A DNA stretch of 64,000 nt, taken from Aplectana chamaeleonis. Its lineage: Eukaryota > Nematoda > Chromadorea > Rhabditida > Cosmocercidae. Below the pieces are notes generated by a model. It saw only the letters and a program-made list of their open reading frames with translations, did no database searches and was not told the DNA's origin. The stretch's first letter is position 1. Every line of letters begins with the position of its first letter. Both the position numbers and the translations under genes were made by a program. Positions 1 through 11,858 of this stretch are shown one piece after another. The stretch covers positions 1,364,001 to 1,428,000 of the forward strand of contig JAPDOI010000009.1 in NCBI GenBank assembly GCA_029168955.1. Reading direction: 5' to 3'.

Positions 1-522
1 AGGCTTACTCAGCATGTTCTCTCTCAGAAGGTATGTTCTTCACAGCCGAAAGAGGATGGCTCGCGGCCCATCTTGAAGAGCGTAGCAAGCTAACGACTGA
101 TCCACATCGCCTCCCTGGCTAATCCTTGGCGCTTGGTCACCATCAGCTGTATTTGTAGCATGACCCGCGGCGATCAAAAGCAGAGCGCACCCTTGAAATG
201 TCGCTCGAAATTTCCTGCTTGTCTTGAAGATGGACCCACGCTGATTCCAACGGTATCTCTGGAATCGTGTGAAACCCCCTTAGAACGGAGTCCTGGGCCT
301 GACTAATCGCCTAAGAATGAGCGACGAAAGCGTGGTGTACGAGTTGTCTGGGGCTTGTGATTTCCGCCATTCGCACCCGATCCTTTGCTACAAGGAACAA
401 AACTCCGTGGTGGCTGCCGGCGGGCGTGCCTTGACGCGTCGTAGGGCGCAATGCACACACTAGTCGATTTCACATCCGGCATCGATCGGAAGCAGATGAC
501 AGCAATGGACGCAGCAAGTTGG

Positions 523-805
523 TACTGTACTTCTCTGGGAAAAATTCCGGTCCGCAATTGCGTCTCGACACGCTTTGCGGCCGCACGCGCTGGAGTCAGT
601 CGAGTTTCCAGCGCCAAAACCGACTCGATATGGATTTTTTATGCAGTTTTCTCCAATTTTGTTCAGTGTCCAGTTTTCAAAACCCACCTAGAGTAACAAG
701 ATCGACGGCTGCGATGCTGGAAACTCTTCCGAACCAAATGCGCGCGGCCGCAAAGCGTGTCGAGACGCAATTGCGGACCGGAATTCGTCCCAGAGAAGCA
801 CAGTT
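523..805. mobile_element. MITE P, copy 1 (palindromic, ~283 bp)
   Basis: The left end starts TACTGTACTTCTCTGG and carries a ~45-base block around GTCCGCAATTGCGTCTCGAC. The right end is its inverse (GTCGAGACGCAATTGCGGAC ... CAGAGAAGCACAGTTA). Four copies occur in the window. The open frames here are frames through the inverted repeat, not genes. Confidence 0.8.
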
Positions 806-1079
806 ACTCTTTTTGATTTCGTCCAAGTAGTTGTTTTTTAGGCAGCGAATCGAAAGCTTCCAACGCTGCGCCAAGGAACCAATCGTAAAACTGTTCCTTG
901 CGTTCTGCGCGCAACTATCCAATGTTGATGCAGGCGCGCACTTCAAATTTGTTTTGAACTTTCTTAAAATGCGTTTTTCTCGAAAAGTTGACGTTTTTGA
1001 GGGGACCTCTTGCAACCTTTAGTCGCTATAGGGATATAGTAACAACACGAAAACGTCAAAAACCCAAATATAGTTCTCC

Positions 1080-1430
1080 TCATGTACGATGCCTTCAATG
1101 GATCAAGCGAGGTTGTGAAATTTCTCAACGGCGGGCGGGGGAGGGGTCGCAAAATTTTTGGCCCGAAATCTAAGGCTAGGGGGATCGCAAAAAATTCGGA
1201 CCAAAAATGAAAATTTCCAGAGGCGGAAAAGATAGAAATCTCTTTCCACCGCATAAAGATTTCAGAATTTTTTTTGCAGCAAAATGCCCAGCATTTAAAC
1301 CTCGGGAGGGGGGAAGTCGCAAAAATTTTGGATTTTTTTTTTGGAAAAAAAATTTGATTGCCGGGAGGGGGTCGCTCCGATTTCAGAAAATTACACAACG
1401 CCCCGCTAGACCCTGCAGATCCGAATTAAG
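1080..1430. repeat. Diverged hAT-G-like repeat
   Basis: The stretch starts near GGATCAAGCGAGGTTGTG and ends near CCCCGCTAGACCCTGC. It contains runs such as GGGAGGGGGTCGC typical of the hAT-G copies at 31224, 51174 and 54927. A matching target duplication is not readable, so the borders are approximate. Confidence 0.4.
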
Positions 1431-1660
1431 AGAGAGGACGAGAATGAAAGGAAGAGCGGGGCTAACGATCGAAAACCATCCCTCATCTAGCCACTGTTGA
1501 GCTCTAGAGGTCCTAAAAGAGGGGCATGTTAGAGGTCTCTTACTATATTTCGCTTATTTAGAGGAATTGGGAGCTCGCAGTTGGCAGGCGGTATGCAGGA
1601 CGAGTCTATCCCACAATTAAGTGGAAATCTCAGATTTCGCCCCTGTGCCCTTAAGGCTAA

Positions 1661-2430
1661 CGAACTATTCTGAAAGCTTTCTGCGGCTGCGAAATATAAA
1701 TAAGCCTTGCGTAGGATCGAAGCTTTTGGGACAGCCCTATTTTGTCGTGTTCGATATCGGCACCACACACGATGGCAGGGTCCGTCCAAAGTTTGACACT
1801 ACGGAAATTTGGGTTAGATGGATTGGGCTGGCGTAGGTGAACACCTTATGAGCGTTTATCGAACTATTAGTCCTCACCTTTGGAGAGAAAATAGACTTGA
1901 TGTCCGGAATTACGGTATTCACAGCATGATTATCATGGCCAGAATGACCGATATTTACACTGCAATTTTGAAGAACGAGTGAACGTTGGCTGAGACATGA
2001 ACGCGACTGAACTATTCGGAAGATCTTTTTCTGCTCTACAGATCTGTCATATTCAGGTTTCCTCAAGTTTTCGAGCTTTGGTAGAGAATACTTGCGAGAT
2101 GAAAACAGCCTTTCCGACAACAGCCATTTTCCCTTTTCATCTCGGTGAAAGAAGAGTAATTCAATCGTGGCAGCGGTATTCGAAACAACCACTGCTTGCT
2201 TTTTGGACTCTGAAGCCTTATTCGACTTTCCTCATCGTGATCTACCTCAATGTGATCAGGCTTTGCGTGCCGATGGGTCCTGGAAAAGTATGTTCGTCCG
2301 ACCAATCGAGGTCATGAACAGAGGAACAACAGCAGCAGTTCTAACGCCTATCGGTTTTACGTCAGCTTTCGAGGTGAAAAAAACAGGGGTAAGGCAAAAA
2401 GTTGTAGCAGGACTTTTCTATTCAACTTCG
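1661..2430. other. No recognised gene
   Basis: I see no coding region with family motifs and no clear repeat here. Open frames on both strands are short and overlap one another. Confidence 0.4.
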
Positions 2431-2436
2431 CAGACG

Positions 2437-2570
2437 TAGAGTTGCAGAACAGTTTCCTGCGAACGTGATTCTACCACATCAGGACGCTCCCTTGTCGACC
2501 TGGAGTACGCCGACGACACTGCGCTATTCGCTGAGACAGCAAAAGATTGTGAACCTCCTTTCGAAGTATG
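2437..2570 (+). pseudogene. LINE reverse-transcriptase fragment (YADD motif)
   Basis: In one plus-strand frame the sequence reads SGRSLVDLEYADDTALFAE, a typical non-LTR reverse transcriptase active-site context (YADD). The frame breaks soon after. Weak downstream similarity (MEWARRLTGNNDLVIRRV, about 2890-2945) could be the C-terminal end of the same element. This is a decayed remnant. Confidence 0.55.
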
Positions 2571-2821
2571 CCGCAGGCTATGGACTTCCTGTCGTGGGCC
2601 TGTGGAGGACGAATGTGGGTTTTTCATATCCGACAACATTGATGTTAGCCAAACAGCTCCGTACACGGATTCTTGGGACTTCAAGGCAGGTTCTTGAGAA
2701 AATATCGATCTTTCAATTTTTGATGGAATTCCCACACTCCACTCCAGCCAGTTTCCTTCTGAGTCTGTCCGAGAGCAGGTCCAAACTGCCTGATGACGTC
2801 TCATTTGTTGCTTTGATGTAG

Positions 2822-3535
2822 CTGGTGATGTTCAGGCATATATACGCCACGTATCGTCGTCGTGTTATGATTGATGTCTTTCCAGATGGAATGGGCCCGA
2901 CGACTGACTGGCAATAATGACCTCGTGATTCGAAGAGTTCGCGGCCGACGGAAATGGCAACGATGAAGACGGCTACATCGAGCTGCGTGAGATCACCCCC
3001 TTGAGACCTGTGCAGTCGGCGCTCTACGCAACATACTACATAGAGTGTGAATTTACAACTATAAGTGCGAGCGTTCTGAATGTAGTAGATTGAGCATATA
3101 GGTATTTATCACCCTACGAGGGAATGACCAGACCCCCCCTGGCTTCGAGGAATTGTTGAGGAGAGTATGAAACGGTGGCATTGAAAAAATTAGAGGGGAA
3201 TGGCCTCAACACCGCGGTTGCTTCTAGAAAGGCCAAACATCCATCCAACACCAGTCCGATTTCCGATTAGGCAATGTTCGCCTGAGCAAAGTAAAAGCAC
3301 ATTGGAATGCAATATATCAAAGGATTTTCATCACAAATGCGGTTGTACTTTTGATGGGAAAAGCGGCTAATGGCGCAAATATGGGCAGCAAAAACCTATT
3401 ACGCCTAAGTATTGCGTCTCATTGATCACAAGCCAGGAAGAAACCACCGTACAATGAAAATAAATGTCTTGATAACGCTTAAAAACAAAAAACCTTGTAA
3501 TAAACGCCTCACTGCCTTAAGAGACACAGGACCGC
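2822..3535. other. No recognised gene
   Basis: Apart from the possible LINE tail near 2890-2945, nothing with a family motif, tandem structure or hairpin was found here. Confidence 0.4.
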
Positions 3536-3539
3536 CAAG

Positions 3540-3990
3540 TGATTTCTTCTAGCGTTTCTTCATACTTGTCTTGAGAGAGTCTTACACTGATCACAGTGAT
3601 ATCTCTGAGATCGTCCAAGATCCCCTTTGAACAGAGTTATGACTCCCTGAAGATGCCTATTTTGTGTGGGTGAAAAATTGATGAACGAGTTGTCTCAGGC
3701 CTGTATTTCTCTTCATTCGCAATCGTTGCGCGAGAGCGAGCCAGGACAAGGAGACAGTCCGGCAGTGGACTGAAGAACGACGACTTGTTAAAATTCATCC
3801 ATTCATCGAGCCCCTATCGAGTTCGAAAATCTGTTAGGGGGTCGGGCCTGTGGTGGTCGCTTATATCTCGCTTATTTAGAGGAATTGAGATCTCGCATTT
3901 GGCACGTGTTATACAGGAGGAGTCATCTACACAATTACATGAAAATCTCAAAATTCATATCTGAGGGTGTACTGTGCCTTTAAAAAATTC
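3540..3990 (+). repeat. Repeat family H, copy 2
   Basis: It shares CTTGTCTTGA, ACGAGTTGTCT and TCGCTTATTTAGAGGAATT with copy 1. It also shares GGCACGTG and a CAGGAGG block with the inverted copy at 32440-32860. It ends near GTGCCTTTAA. Non-coding. Confidence 0.5.
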
Positions 3991-4329
3991 CACCTTACAC
4001 ATAGCTATAGTAGTGAGACCTATGAGTAACTCAACTTATTGCCTAGCTTCCTCAATTTGAGCCGGTCGAAGTAAGGCTTATCGGGTTTATCATGTCAAAA
4101 TCTCCTTATCACTGCTATATTTCGCCATGACCGGCCGCTCCGCTGCTTGCTCCGCCCGGACTCATCTGAGCAAGCTAGGCTTTACTATAATATTGGTATT
4201 TTTCCTGACGAGGGAAGAACGGACACTTGGACAAAACGGCCACTCGAATTGGATTATTCGTTTATAGGACCACTTTCCAATGTAGATTTCTAAATTTTCC
4301 TCCGTAGCGTCGGAATGATTCTCTAGACG

Positions 4330-4690
4330 AAGCTATGAGCGTTTTTAAGGGTTCGCGGATAGGTAAGGGCGATTTTTTTTTGGGTGTTCAGAAAAAATTT
4401 CCCAAATTTGGTTCAAAATTTGAATTTAGTGCTTATTAAGAGTGCCCAACACGAATCCGAGGTACGCTTGTCGACAACCCAAGGTTCACTGTAGATTACG
4501 GTAAGTCTTGTCATTCAGCTGGCCTAACCCACCTTGATATTTAGAAAAAAAAAACGGCAAATCAACGACAAGTTCTTGTTCACCACCCCAAATAACCCCC
4601 ACAAAGATGTTTTGAGCCAAATCTTTCTTTGCATTTCGGAAAACGTAGGAAGTCTCATTTAGCTTTAACAACTGTCCCCGATGGGAAAAA
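4330..4690. repeat. Family A fragment
   Basis: It contains CACGAATCCGAGGT and GTAGATTACGGTAAG together with AATAACCCCCACA, the landmarks of the inverted-repeat family A elements at 29279 and 36848. No intact termini were found. Confidence 0.45.
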
Positions 4691-4691
4691 A

Positions 4692-4921
4692 TGACCGAAA
4701 GAGGTTGTCCGCTCACGCGGTCGGGGTGCGTGTTAAGTGGCCGTCGCTAACGCATTTTTTGGACTAGTGATTGGATTAGCAGCAATATTAGACGAATAGT
4801 GAAAGATATTTCGCTGAGTTCTCTGCTGATGAAGAGAACTTTGTCCGAATAATGCCTTAGTGTCGGTCGCTCGATACGCACGCCGACCGTGTAGGCGGAC
4901 AGTCTCAATTCGACAGTGTTT
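4692..4921. mobile_element. MITE D, copy 1
   Basis: The termini are inverted: left TTGTCCGCTCACGCGGTCGG, right CCGACCGTGTAGGCGGACAG. The same family occurs at 17778-17987 and 43077-43304, sharing GACTGTCCG ends and a CGGCGTGCGTGT subterminal motif. Confidence 0.65.
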
Positions 4922-5079
4922 ATGAAGAGTACTTTCGGAAATCAACAAATGAACCTCAGATTCGTGATCAGCACCCAGTAACAACCCCATGAGGGGAAAA
5001 GGAGCCAGATTAAGAACTTTTTTCCTAAACACATTCATAACCACCTGGTAAGCAACAAGGGGGAATAGGGGGGAAAACG

Positions 5080-5970
5080 CCTATAACTCTCTTCAAAGAA
5101 CCGTTTCGCACATATGGAGGAGAATTTCGAGTTCTACATTAAAAAAAAATGGTCTTCAAAATGTATACCCAATTTAAATGGCTACTTTGTCCCAGTATCC
5201 TTGACGCCCTAGGTAGCGAATCACTCAGATTCAGATGCAAACGTAGTAGAAATCTGATGCATTCTACTCGAATCTCCCGGACAGGAAATTCGCTCCTGCT
5301 CCCGCCAAACACACTAATTGCACATTTACTCCGAGTGCACATGACCTGTAGAATAACAGAACATGAAGTAGTAGATTTACCCTCCTTCTAGAGTTAGCAA
5401 GTGCATTAACGAGAAGTGTGGCAACGCACTTTCCGTAGTCCAATGGCAATGCCGAAATGGATGGCGTCTAATGGCTTTGCGGCTTACCTTGTAACTATAC
5501 ATTTATATGCTGCTATTGGATTGGTGCAAAAAACCAAAAGTTAAGCCCTCCAAAAAAAAAGTTCAGCTAAATTAGTCCACAACAATCTTGGTGTATTGTA
5601 TGGAAAATGCAGTGTCTCAGAAAAAATCGTAGGAAGTGTGAAGATAACCAACTTCCGCATATAATAGCGAATCATTGGTCATTGGTAAGATAAATATGAA
5701 CTAGCGGCTACCGAGATACGCCTACCAGACATCGCCCCTAGGGATTGCCAGCCAACCACTATATCACAGAGTCCGGATCTAGACTCCTGCTAAAGCTAAC
5801 AGCGCTCCATCCCTCAGACTTTTGCGCTGGGGGTGGCACAGCCATGTTCGCCTATAAGGGTAGTTGAGGGTGATTAACCAAGCATGGGTTTACACTGACA
5901 TTATGTTTCCTTTATCAGACCAGATTAAAGAGGGATCTCCTGTTGATGATTAGATAGATTTTTTACTATA
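5080..5970. other. No recognised gene
   Basis: The open frames at 5139-5449 overlap on opposite strands and show no family motif. I see no clear repeat here. Confidence 0.35.
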
Positions 5971-6224
5971 CGAGTACTCTAAGAGTTTTGGCAGAGGAAC
6001 AGCCGCGAAATAGCCGCAAAATAATGCTCGCCGCAAAATAGCCGAGAAATAATGCTCCCAGGTAGATATACGGAGCATTCCAGAAGCATGATATAGCGTC
6101 TCCGTCGGTTCAATCACCCAAGTTTGAGGTACTTGGACCTCGTTCAGCCTTAGGAGGCCCGGCCCAACTGCTGACGGCCCCAGATGGTGGCTCGGCGAGC
6201 CGGCGACGGTTGCGTCTTAGTTAA

Positions 6225-6390
6225 TTTTGTTTACTTCTGCATATTTCTCGGTTATATCTCGGCTATTTATCGGCTACTTCTTGTCCGTTACGTGAGAAGC
6301 CGGGAAATAGCCCACCAGGAGCCGCTGCGGAGCCTGGTGAGCTATTTCCCGGCTATTTCGCGGCCTAAACTCTCAGAGTACACGGTGTAA
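6225..6390. repeat. Hairpin module next to a 42-bp array (copy 1)
   Basis: This is a strong foldback with GGGAAATAGCCCACCAGG on the left and CCTGGTGAGCTATTTCCC on the right of a short loop. It is flanked by CTCGGCTATTTATCGGC and by CTCTCAGAG. A partial piece lies at 5977-6060. An inverted second copy is at 11360-11515. Confidence 0.7.
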
Positions 6391-6479
6391 AAGCGGAAGA
6401 AAATCTACCAAGTCGGATTACCCTAATGTAGTCGGAAACCCTAGTAACTAATTCAAAGTGTACTCAGTAGAGTATGTCA

Positions 6480-6745
6480 ACGAATATTCGGAAAACGAAT
6501 ATTCGGCCGAATAAACGAATAATCGAATATTCGAATAATTCGATTATTCGGAGAAGTCAATATTTCGAATAATTCGTTTATTCGAATATTCGGAAAAGCC
6601 GATTTCCGAATAACTCGTTTATTCGAATATTCGGAGAAGTCAATTTTTCGAATAATTCGTTTATTCGAATATTCGGAAAAGTCAATTTCTCGAATAATTC
6701 GTTTATTCGAATATTCGAACAGCCCAATATTCTCAGATATTCGGC
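6480..6745 (+). repeat. 42-bp tandem array of GAATATTCG / TTCGAATAATTCG (copy 1)
   Basis: About six units of ~42 bp, each containing GAATATTCGGA, GAAGTCAATTTTTCG and AATAATTCGTTTATTC. The units are themselves rich in short palindromes. The minus-strand frame translates it into the repeat EYSNKRIIRKIDFS, which I treat as fortuitous. Confidence 0.85.
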
Positions 6746-7444
6746 CGAATAAACGAATAATTCCAGGATATAGGAAGAAGAGTCTCCGGTGCACGTCCAT
6801 TTTTGCGGGGCAGGGTAGAATTGTCTCCATCCAAACTGGGTGCTATCTTAGCGGTGGGGGTCCACTATTCTTGGATGCACTTGCACCCGCCCATTTTACC
6901 GTATCGCACTAAATTTGAGCTTCCTCGGTTTCCTCCCCGCCAAAATGCAGCACGGAAAATGGGCGCTGGCCGGAAGTGCGATACAACAGTGCGCACCAGG
7001 GATGAGCGGAATTCCGCGTTCCCGCCTTCTGAAACCGCAGAAAGGGCTGCGGAACGCGAAAAATGCGGAACAAAATATCGCGACTTCGTCTTTGTTGAAA
7101 ATTTCCCGGTTGATTTCTTTGCATTGATTCGAATATTTTGACATTGCATCAAATCTTCTATTTTTTCTTCTCCTACCTCGCCATGAAATATTATTATTCT
7201 GACAATTATTATCAGGTTCTAACGACCGGTCGAAACTATCAAATAACAGCTGATCTGGGTGTCATATCCCAGAAATTTTTCTGTTGCTTTACTAGTTTAG
7301 TGATTTTTTACGCTCCATATATGTGAATTGTGTTGTAGGCCATTCTTATAAAAGCGCCAGAAGTTTCCTGCGATTCCTTCAACAACGTTTGCGAGTAATT
7401 GTGGAGAAGCAGTTTTCTTCTCCGTTGATGAGCGCAAAAGTTGG

Positions 7445-7590
7445 TATTAGGAGTCGTTTATACTTTCGACGGCGAGCGGCGCCGCACAATGCATTTCTGT
7501 AATATTGATCGCGCGGCGTAGCACGATCGATATCACAGGAATACGTCACTTCGCCGCGCCGCTCGGCGGCGGAAGTATAGACGACCCTTA
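7445..7590. mobile_element. MITE B, copy 1 (GC-rich hairpin, ~145 bp)
   Basis: The left end GTCGTTTATACTTTCGACGG and the right end AAGTATAGACGAC are inverted around GGCGAGCGGCGCCGC / CGCCGCGCCGCTCGGCGG. A second copy is at 42655-42785. Confidence 0.65.
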
Positions 7591-7649
7591 CCACCAAGAA
7601 GTGGTCTGGAATGGTTTCCTGAGAATCAAAAAGCATGTTAAAAAAACCG

Positions 7650-9700
7650 TTCGATTTTGGTGTTAATCTTCTTTATTCTCAGATGGCGTTTACGATCTTG
7701 GCGAGAACCCTTTTCGATAAGCTGGGAAGCTGATTTTCCGACAGTTTGCTGAAAATGGGTGCAACCACGTATCTTCTATTCCAATTTGGAGTTGATAGCT
7801 CAAATTTAGTGGCACTTCAAAATTGAGGTGGCAAACATTCAGAAACTTATAAACATGTTATTATGAGCCACCCGACGTTCCTCGTCCGTAAAAATGGAAA
7901 CTAATGGAAACCAGCACCGTTACTTATTGAATTTCGCCCAGGATTGTGCTTTTTGAGACAGTATTACGCTCCAAGACTCACCGAAGGCAAAGGCTGTCAG
8001 GAGGTTTCGCCTCTTTCTAATTTGAATCTCTCAGCAAAGTCAAGCCAGAAAGGGACTTTTCGAGAAAAATACGTAGAGTTTCTAGAGTTCTGATCCTCTG
8101 GCTAAAGTATTGATTTGGCAATGTCATGAAACATTTTACAAAATGTTTTGGCGCACGATAACCTGAAGTAACAAGCCAACTGGGAAATGTAGTGGAATGA
8201 TAAAAAACACGATTCGATGGTCAATCATAGATCAGTTGTCGATAGCAAAAGACGAAAGATAGGATTTCACAAGCTTCTCCGTTGCACTTAACAAAACGAA
8301 AACAAAGGAGCTATGTAACTACAATACCCGCGCTAAGTTTTGTAAAAACGAGCATTTGCAAAACTTGGCAAAAGGGCAAACAACGTCCGATGCCTACAAC
8401 TTTCTTGAATGAAGACGTTTTGAATACTGGAAACGCTATCATAATCACAGCTCAAATTCACGTATAATACTGTGCATTGTGGACCCAAGTTTTCTAAAAT
8501 CGCTTTGTTTTCGAACGAAATCTGTTTTTGCAATCGTTTCTCAAAAGCGTCGCGAGCGGAAGAAGTGCGGCGGAAACTTTGAGTAGTAATTGTACCTAAG
8601 TAAGAGAGAAGAAACCTCTCTACGTATTCTTTGCGAGTTATATGAAAAAGGCAGTAATCTCGAGATTTGTGCAGGTTTAGTTTTCGGAAATCCTTCATTA
8701 AACACGCTCAGGCTTTCTGAAAAATCGGACTTTTGTTGCGAAAGCCTCAGACCGATAAATGAGAGGAGTTCCAAAATTCAACCTGCACAGATCTCGAGAT
8801 CGCTCCACCTTCATATTACTCACGAAGAGGAAACATAAAGATTGCTCTTCTACTACTTCTACAAATACTACTCAAAGTTACGCACTTGCACTTTGCCGCA
8901 CGTGACGTTTTTGAGAAACGACAGCAGAAACAATTTTTAGATTGGATTTTTAGATTAGATTTTTGGATTTTCTCAACAACAAAGCGATTCCAGGGAACTT
9001 CGGTACACAAAGCAATTTATTGGGTGGAAATTTGAGCTGTGAATATGACCGCGTTTTCTGAACCGCCTTCGTTCAAAAAGTTACGTGCATCGGCCTTTTC
9101 TCTTGCAAAGTTTGGGAAATGCTCCCCGTTGTTACAAAACTTAGCGCGGGACTGTGTGTATTGAAACACTTTCCAGTTTATTGTACGGCAGTAGTAAAAA
9201 CACTAGTGAAGCTTAGGAACCGTAGCGCTCCAATCCGTATCGTGCTTGATTTTGCTTTGACAAGTCTCAATGGAGAAGTTGTATGGCTAGAGTCCTTGGC
9301 TTTGTTTCCTCCAAGAAAAAAACATTTGATTCAAACCGCGGCTGGCGCGCGGTTTAAATTTTCACCAGTGGATGGCTGAGATTTAAACCGCCGCGCCAGC
9401 CGCGGTTTGAATTTTGACAATCTTTTCTTGAAACAAGCTCTTCCTGATTCTTAATGTAAAATCCGGTTCTTCGTCTGTATTTGCTTATCGATAATTTGTC
9501 TATGTTTGGGAAACAAAACGCTTTGTTATCATCTCACTACATTTCCCAGTTACTTCTTTACACTAGGTTATTGTGAGTGAAATATTTTTCACAAATTTTC
9601 GAGGACACATTTGACTCCCTTGACCTCTAATTTCTTGTAAATATGACATTACCAAACCATTACTTTTGCAAGATAGCTAAACTATCAAAATTCTTCACTC
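7650..9700. repeat. Repeat family I, copy 1, with foldback ends
   Basis: The segment 7650-7900 resembles 57480-57650 (TTTATTCTCAGATGGCGTTTACGATCTT against TTTATTCAGACGGCGTTCACGATCTT, given here only as matching landmarks such as ACGATCTTG). The segment 8080-8320 (GATTTGGCAATGTCAT) and the inverted 9540-9670 (ATGACATTACCAAACC) form arms like those at 58227-58767. An inner inverted pair, CTCGAGATTTGTGCAGGTT and AACCTGCACAGATCTCGAG, lies at 8658 and 8779. No conserved coding was recognised. Confidence 0.5.
9325..9415. repeat. Short perfect-looking hairpin
   Basis: TTCAAACCGCGGCTGGCGCG ... CGCGCCAGCCGCGGTTTGAA flanks a ~45-bp inner segment that itself has GGTTTAAATTTT. It lies inside repeat I and is probably a nested foldback element. 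Confidence 0.65.
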
Positions 9701-10010
9701 ATCAGTCTGATACGTTGGTTCTACTGACGATTCTTGGACGTTTTCTTTCTCCAGTGGATGATATAGAATGTAGTACATATCTTTTGGTTCCGAGCCAAAT
9801 TTACCGTTTCCTGGCGCACATGTGCGGAGCGAGGGTGGAGACAGCGAGAAAGTGTGGGGAGAAAGGGGCGCAGGGTACGCGAGCAGACGCACGCGATGAA
9901 CGGAAACAAATTTCACTCGGAAACAGAGGATATGTCTGTGCATGTTTCGAGATCTATTTCTATATGTATCCAGATGTTCTACTCAAGTTGCATAGTATGT
10001 AACTTATTAA

Positions 10011-10456
10011 AGGCAGTGTTCACGATAATCTTAGATTTTGAGATTAATGGCTAAATCGATTGTTTGGCCCCCGGGTAGAAGTGAAATGACGAAGAAATAT
10101 ACTCTCACCACGCATCTTTACTCTCAAAGGAAGTGTTTGTTGTGACAATGAATTCTTTTGTGGACCCGTGTTTTTCGATTCTCTACTCTCCGCTGCTCTG
10201 ATCTTTCCTTCAAACCCTAACTAATACTGTTTTGCCTAAAATATTCTTCCATTTTCGATCAGCCCCAATTTTCACCGGTAACAACTACCTTGATCATGTT
10301 CATAAACCGGACAACTAGTCCAGGCCAGAGAATAATGTCACTGAAAGAAGACGTTTCAGTACGTTTCTTGCCGTTTCTTCGTAATTTTGGTAACACTTGC
10401 CGACGCGTTGTTTTGATAGGAGAACTCGAGAACGAAAATGATCGTGAACAGTGCCT
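10011..10456. mobile_element. TTAA-flanked inverted-repeat element (446 bp)
   Basis: TTAA at 10007-10010 and 10457-10460 flanks AGGCAGTGTTCACGAT on the left and ATCGTGAACAGTGCCT on the right. TTAA duplication is typical of piggyBac-type elements. No transposase is present. Confidence 0.6.
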
Positions 10457-11009
10457 TTAAGGCACGGTCTCTTCTTAAACGGATTCCCTGAATCAAATGT
10501 GCTTCTCAGACTTAAGGGAAGTCTAAGGGATTTTTGAAAATTTTCGCGTTTCGCGTTCCGGAAAACCGAAGTTCCGCGCATTTGTGGGCGTTTCTGCACC
10601 CGATTTCCGAAAAACCGAGAAAAATTTCTGTTCCGAAACCCGGAAAACCGATTTCCGAAATTTTGAACTTTTATTCCGCTCATCCCTGGTGCACCCTTCT
10701 CCGCCAAGATAGCACCCCAAACTGGTAGGAAACTCGGATATTGTTGGTAAATATTGTTTCGAAAATCCAGGAGACTTTGATCGTATCGTTTAACTACTAC
10801 TCATAGACAGAGATAAATGTTGTTTTAAATACTCTTGTGATATAATGTGAAATGTCTGTTTCGTGGAAGTACATTGGCATAGCTTTGATCTATACAATAC
10901 CATACAAAATAGGTCAAGAAATTTGGTAGTGCCGCGATCGGGGGTTCGATTATGCGTACTCGGTCCGTACTTCTTATTCAAATACTCGTGATTTTAGCCG
11001 GACATTCTG

Positions 11010-11305
11010 GATTATTCGTATTCGAATCATTCGAATAATTCGATTATTCGGATAAGCCAAATTTTCGAATAATTCGTTTATTCTGATTATTCGAAAGACA
11101 AATTTTCGAATAATTCGTTTATTCGAATATTCGGAGAAGTCGATTTTTCGAATAATTCGTTTATTCGAATATTCGGAGTGGTGGATTTTTCGAATAATTC
11201 GTTTATTCGAATATTCGGAGAAGTCAATTTGTCGAATAATTCGCTTATTCGAATATTCGAAAGAGTCAATTTTTCGAATTATTCGTTTATTCGAATATTC
11301 GAAAA
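11010..11305 (+). repeat. 42-bp tandem array (copy 2)
   Basis: About seven units of the same 42-bp repeat as at 6480-6745, with the same internal order (GAATATTCGGAGAAGTC, TTTTTCGAATAATTCG, TTTATTC). It is followed directly by the inverted hairpin module at 11360. Confidence 0.85.
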
Positions 11306-11359
11306 TTTTTATTCGTTTGATATACTCTAGTACTCAGTAGCTGTCACGAACGACCCCAG

Positions 11360-11515
11360 CGCCAAACTCTGAGAGTTTTAACCGCGAAATAGCCGCGAAA
11401 TAGCCCACCAGGCTCCGCAGCGGCCCCTGGTGGGCTATTTCGCGGCTATTTCCCGGCTTCTCACGTAACGGACAAGAAGTAGCCGATAAATAGCCGAGAT
11501 ACAACAGAGAAATAT
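11360..11515. repeat. Hairpin module (copy 2, inverted relative to copy 1)
   Basis: It contains CTCTGAGAG, AAATAGCCCACCAGG, CCTGGTGGGCTATTTCGCGG and GAGAAGCCGGGAAATAG-type blocks in the reverse order of 6225-6390. Together with the array at 11010-11305 it mirrors the first locus. Confidence 0.7.
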
Positions 11516-11858
11516 TTAGCGTTTTTTGTTAAATTTTCCGACATTAATGTGGCGAAACTCCTTGGACGGACCTCTACGGCGAATATTATCTTGATCTCCA
11601 AGTTGATCCAAACAATTATTTGACCAGTTAAGTTCAATTTCGGAAATCTTAAGAATTTTTTTTTGATTTTGTTATCCAATATTAGTCTCCCAAAAAAATA
11701 CTACAGTCCCCCTTCGTTAAGGGCCCCAAAAAGCTTCCGTTCTCCAGAGGAGCTTCACTCTGATGATGCGCTATGCACAAGCCTGGAACGCAAACTTTCA
11801 AAGTTGAACGGTTTTGTAAGTTTCACGAATGAGTTTTTCCTTATTGACAAAAAGCTCA

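Larger units (their letters stand above)
180..1660 (+). repeat. Repeat family H, copy 1, interrupted by MITE P
   Basis: Segments 180-470 and 1520-1660 resemble 3540-3990 (same strand) and 32440-32860 (opposite strand). Shared landmarks include CTTGTCTTGA, ACGAGTTGTCT and the stretch around TTCGCTTATTTAGAGGAATT. MITE P and a hAT-G-like stretch sit between the two parts. No protein is recognised. Confidence 0.55.
6997..10688. mobile_element. Probable hAT element of 3.7 kb (degenerate target duplication)
   Basis: The ends are CAGGGATGAGCGGAAT and ATTCCGCTCATCCCTG, perfect inverted termini of hAT type. The flanks GTGCGCAC (6989-6996) and GTGCACCC (10689-10696) agree at 6 of 8 positions, as expected of an old 8-bp duplication. 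Outside these, 6833-6865 and 10693-10723 are also inverted copies of each other (GGTGCTATCTT / AAGATAGCACC). No transposase is recognised. The inside holds MITE B, repeat I and a TTAA element. Confidence 0.55.

Noticed and set aside
303..830. Overlapping open frames on both strands at 303-830, with similar ones at 11856, 14268 and 41385
   Set aside because: They run through palindromic MITE P and its flanks, where both strands are open by symmetry.
6480..11269. Minus frames encoding repeats of EYSNKRIIRKIDFS / NIRINELFEK
   Set aside because: Period and content follow the 42-bp tandem array; all signs point to a DNA repeat, not a protein.
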